A stretch of DNA of 5,232 nt from SMXQ01 sp033720855 (lineage in GTDB: Bacteria > Pseudomonadota > Alphaproteobacteria > SMXQ01), in NCBI GenBank assembly GCA_033720855.1, contig JAWWBR010000199.1:1-5232 (forward strand), written 5' to 3'. Under the pieces are notes generated by a model. That model worked only from the letters and a program-made list of their open reading frames with translations. It searched no databases and had not been told where the DNA came from. Both the position numbers and the translations under genes were made by a program. Shown here piece by piece: positions 5,222 to 5,232 of the stretch; position 1 is the first letter of the stretch, and each line of letters opens with the position of its first letter.

Positions 5222-5232
5222 TCGCCGCGCGG

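Overview
The window is GC-rich with short intergenic gaps. It has protein-level features of a proteobacterium: a PilZ protein, a GabD-type dehydrogenase very close to the enterobacterial enzyme, and a bacterial hydroxyacid-oxoacid transhydrogenase. A gamma- or betaproteobacterium is the best guess; the sequence alone does not fix the genus. There are five protein-coding genes, the first cut by the window edge, and no RNA genes, CRISPR arrays, insertion sequences or integrases that I can support.

Layout. The 3' end of an alpha/beta-hydrolase gene (1-217, +) converges, with only 5 bp between stop codons, on a PilZ-domain gene (223-1023, -). A 380-bp divergent intergenic region (1024-1403) has no credible gene but several GC-rich inverted repeats, including a perfect 14-bp palindrome just ahead of the next ribosome binding site. 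A fumarylacetoacetate-hydrolase-family gene (1404-2090, +) follows. It converges on a two-gene minus-strand unit. The convergent gap (2091-2276) holds a pair of degenerate heptamer arrays in inverted orientation, then a strong bidirectional Rho-independent terminator. The minus-strand unit reads, in transcription order, hydroxyacid-oxoacid transhydrogenase (3869-5176) then succinate-semialdehyde dehydrogenase (2277-3758), with a putative promoter and palindrome at the right edge.

How the genes work together. The two minus-strand enzymes make a coherent 4-hydroxybutyrate pathway. By family knowledge, the transhydrogenase oxidises 4-hydroxybutyrate to succinate semialdehyde while reducing 2-oxoglutarate to D-2-hydroxyglutarate, and the dehydrogenase oxidises the semialdehyde to succinate for the TCA cycle. 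The FAH-family enzyme acts on acylpyruvates or oxaloacetate-like substrates and is not obviously part of this pathway. The PilZ protein is a putative c-di-GMP effector with one non-consensus residue in its binding motif. The most unusual features are the inverted heptamer arrays at 2130-2219, the Lys-to-Arg change at the cofactor-binding position of the dehydrogenase, and the PilZ motif change. Nothing here clearly amounts to an undescribed multi-gene system.
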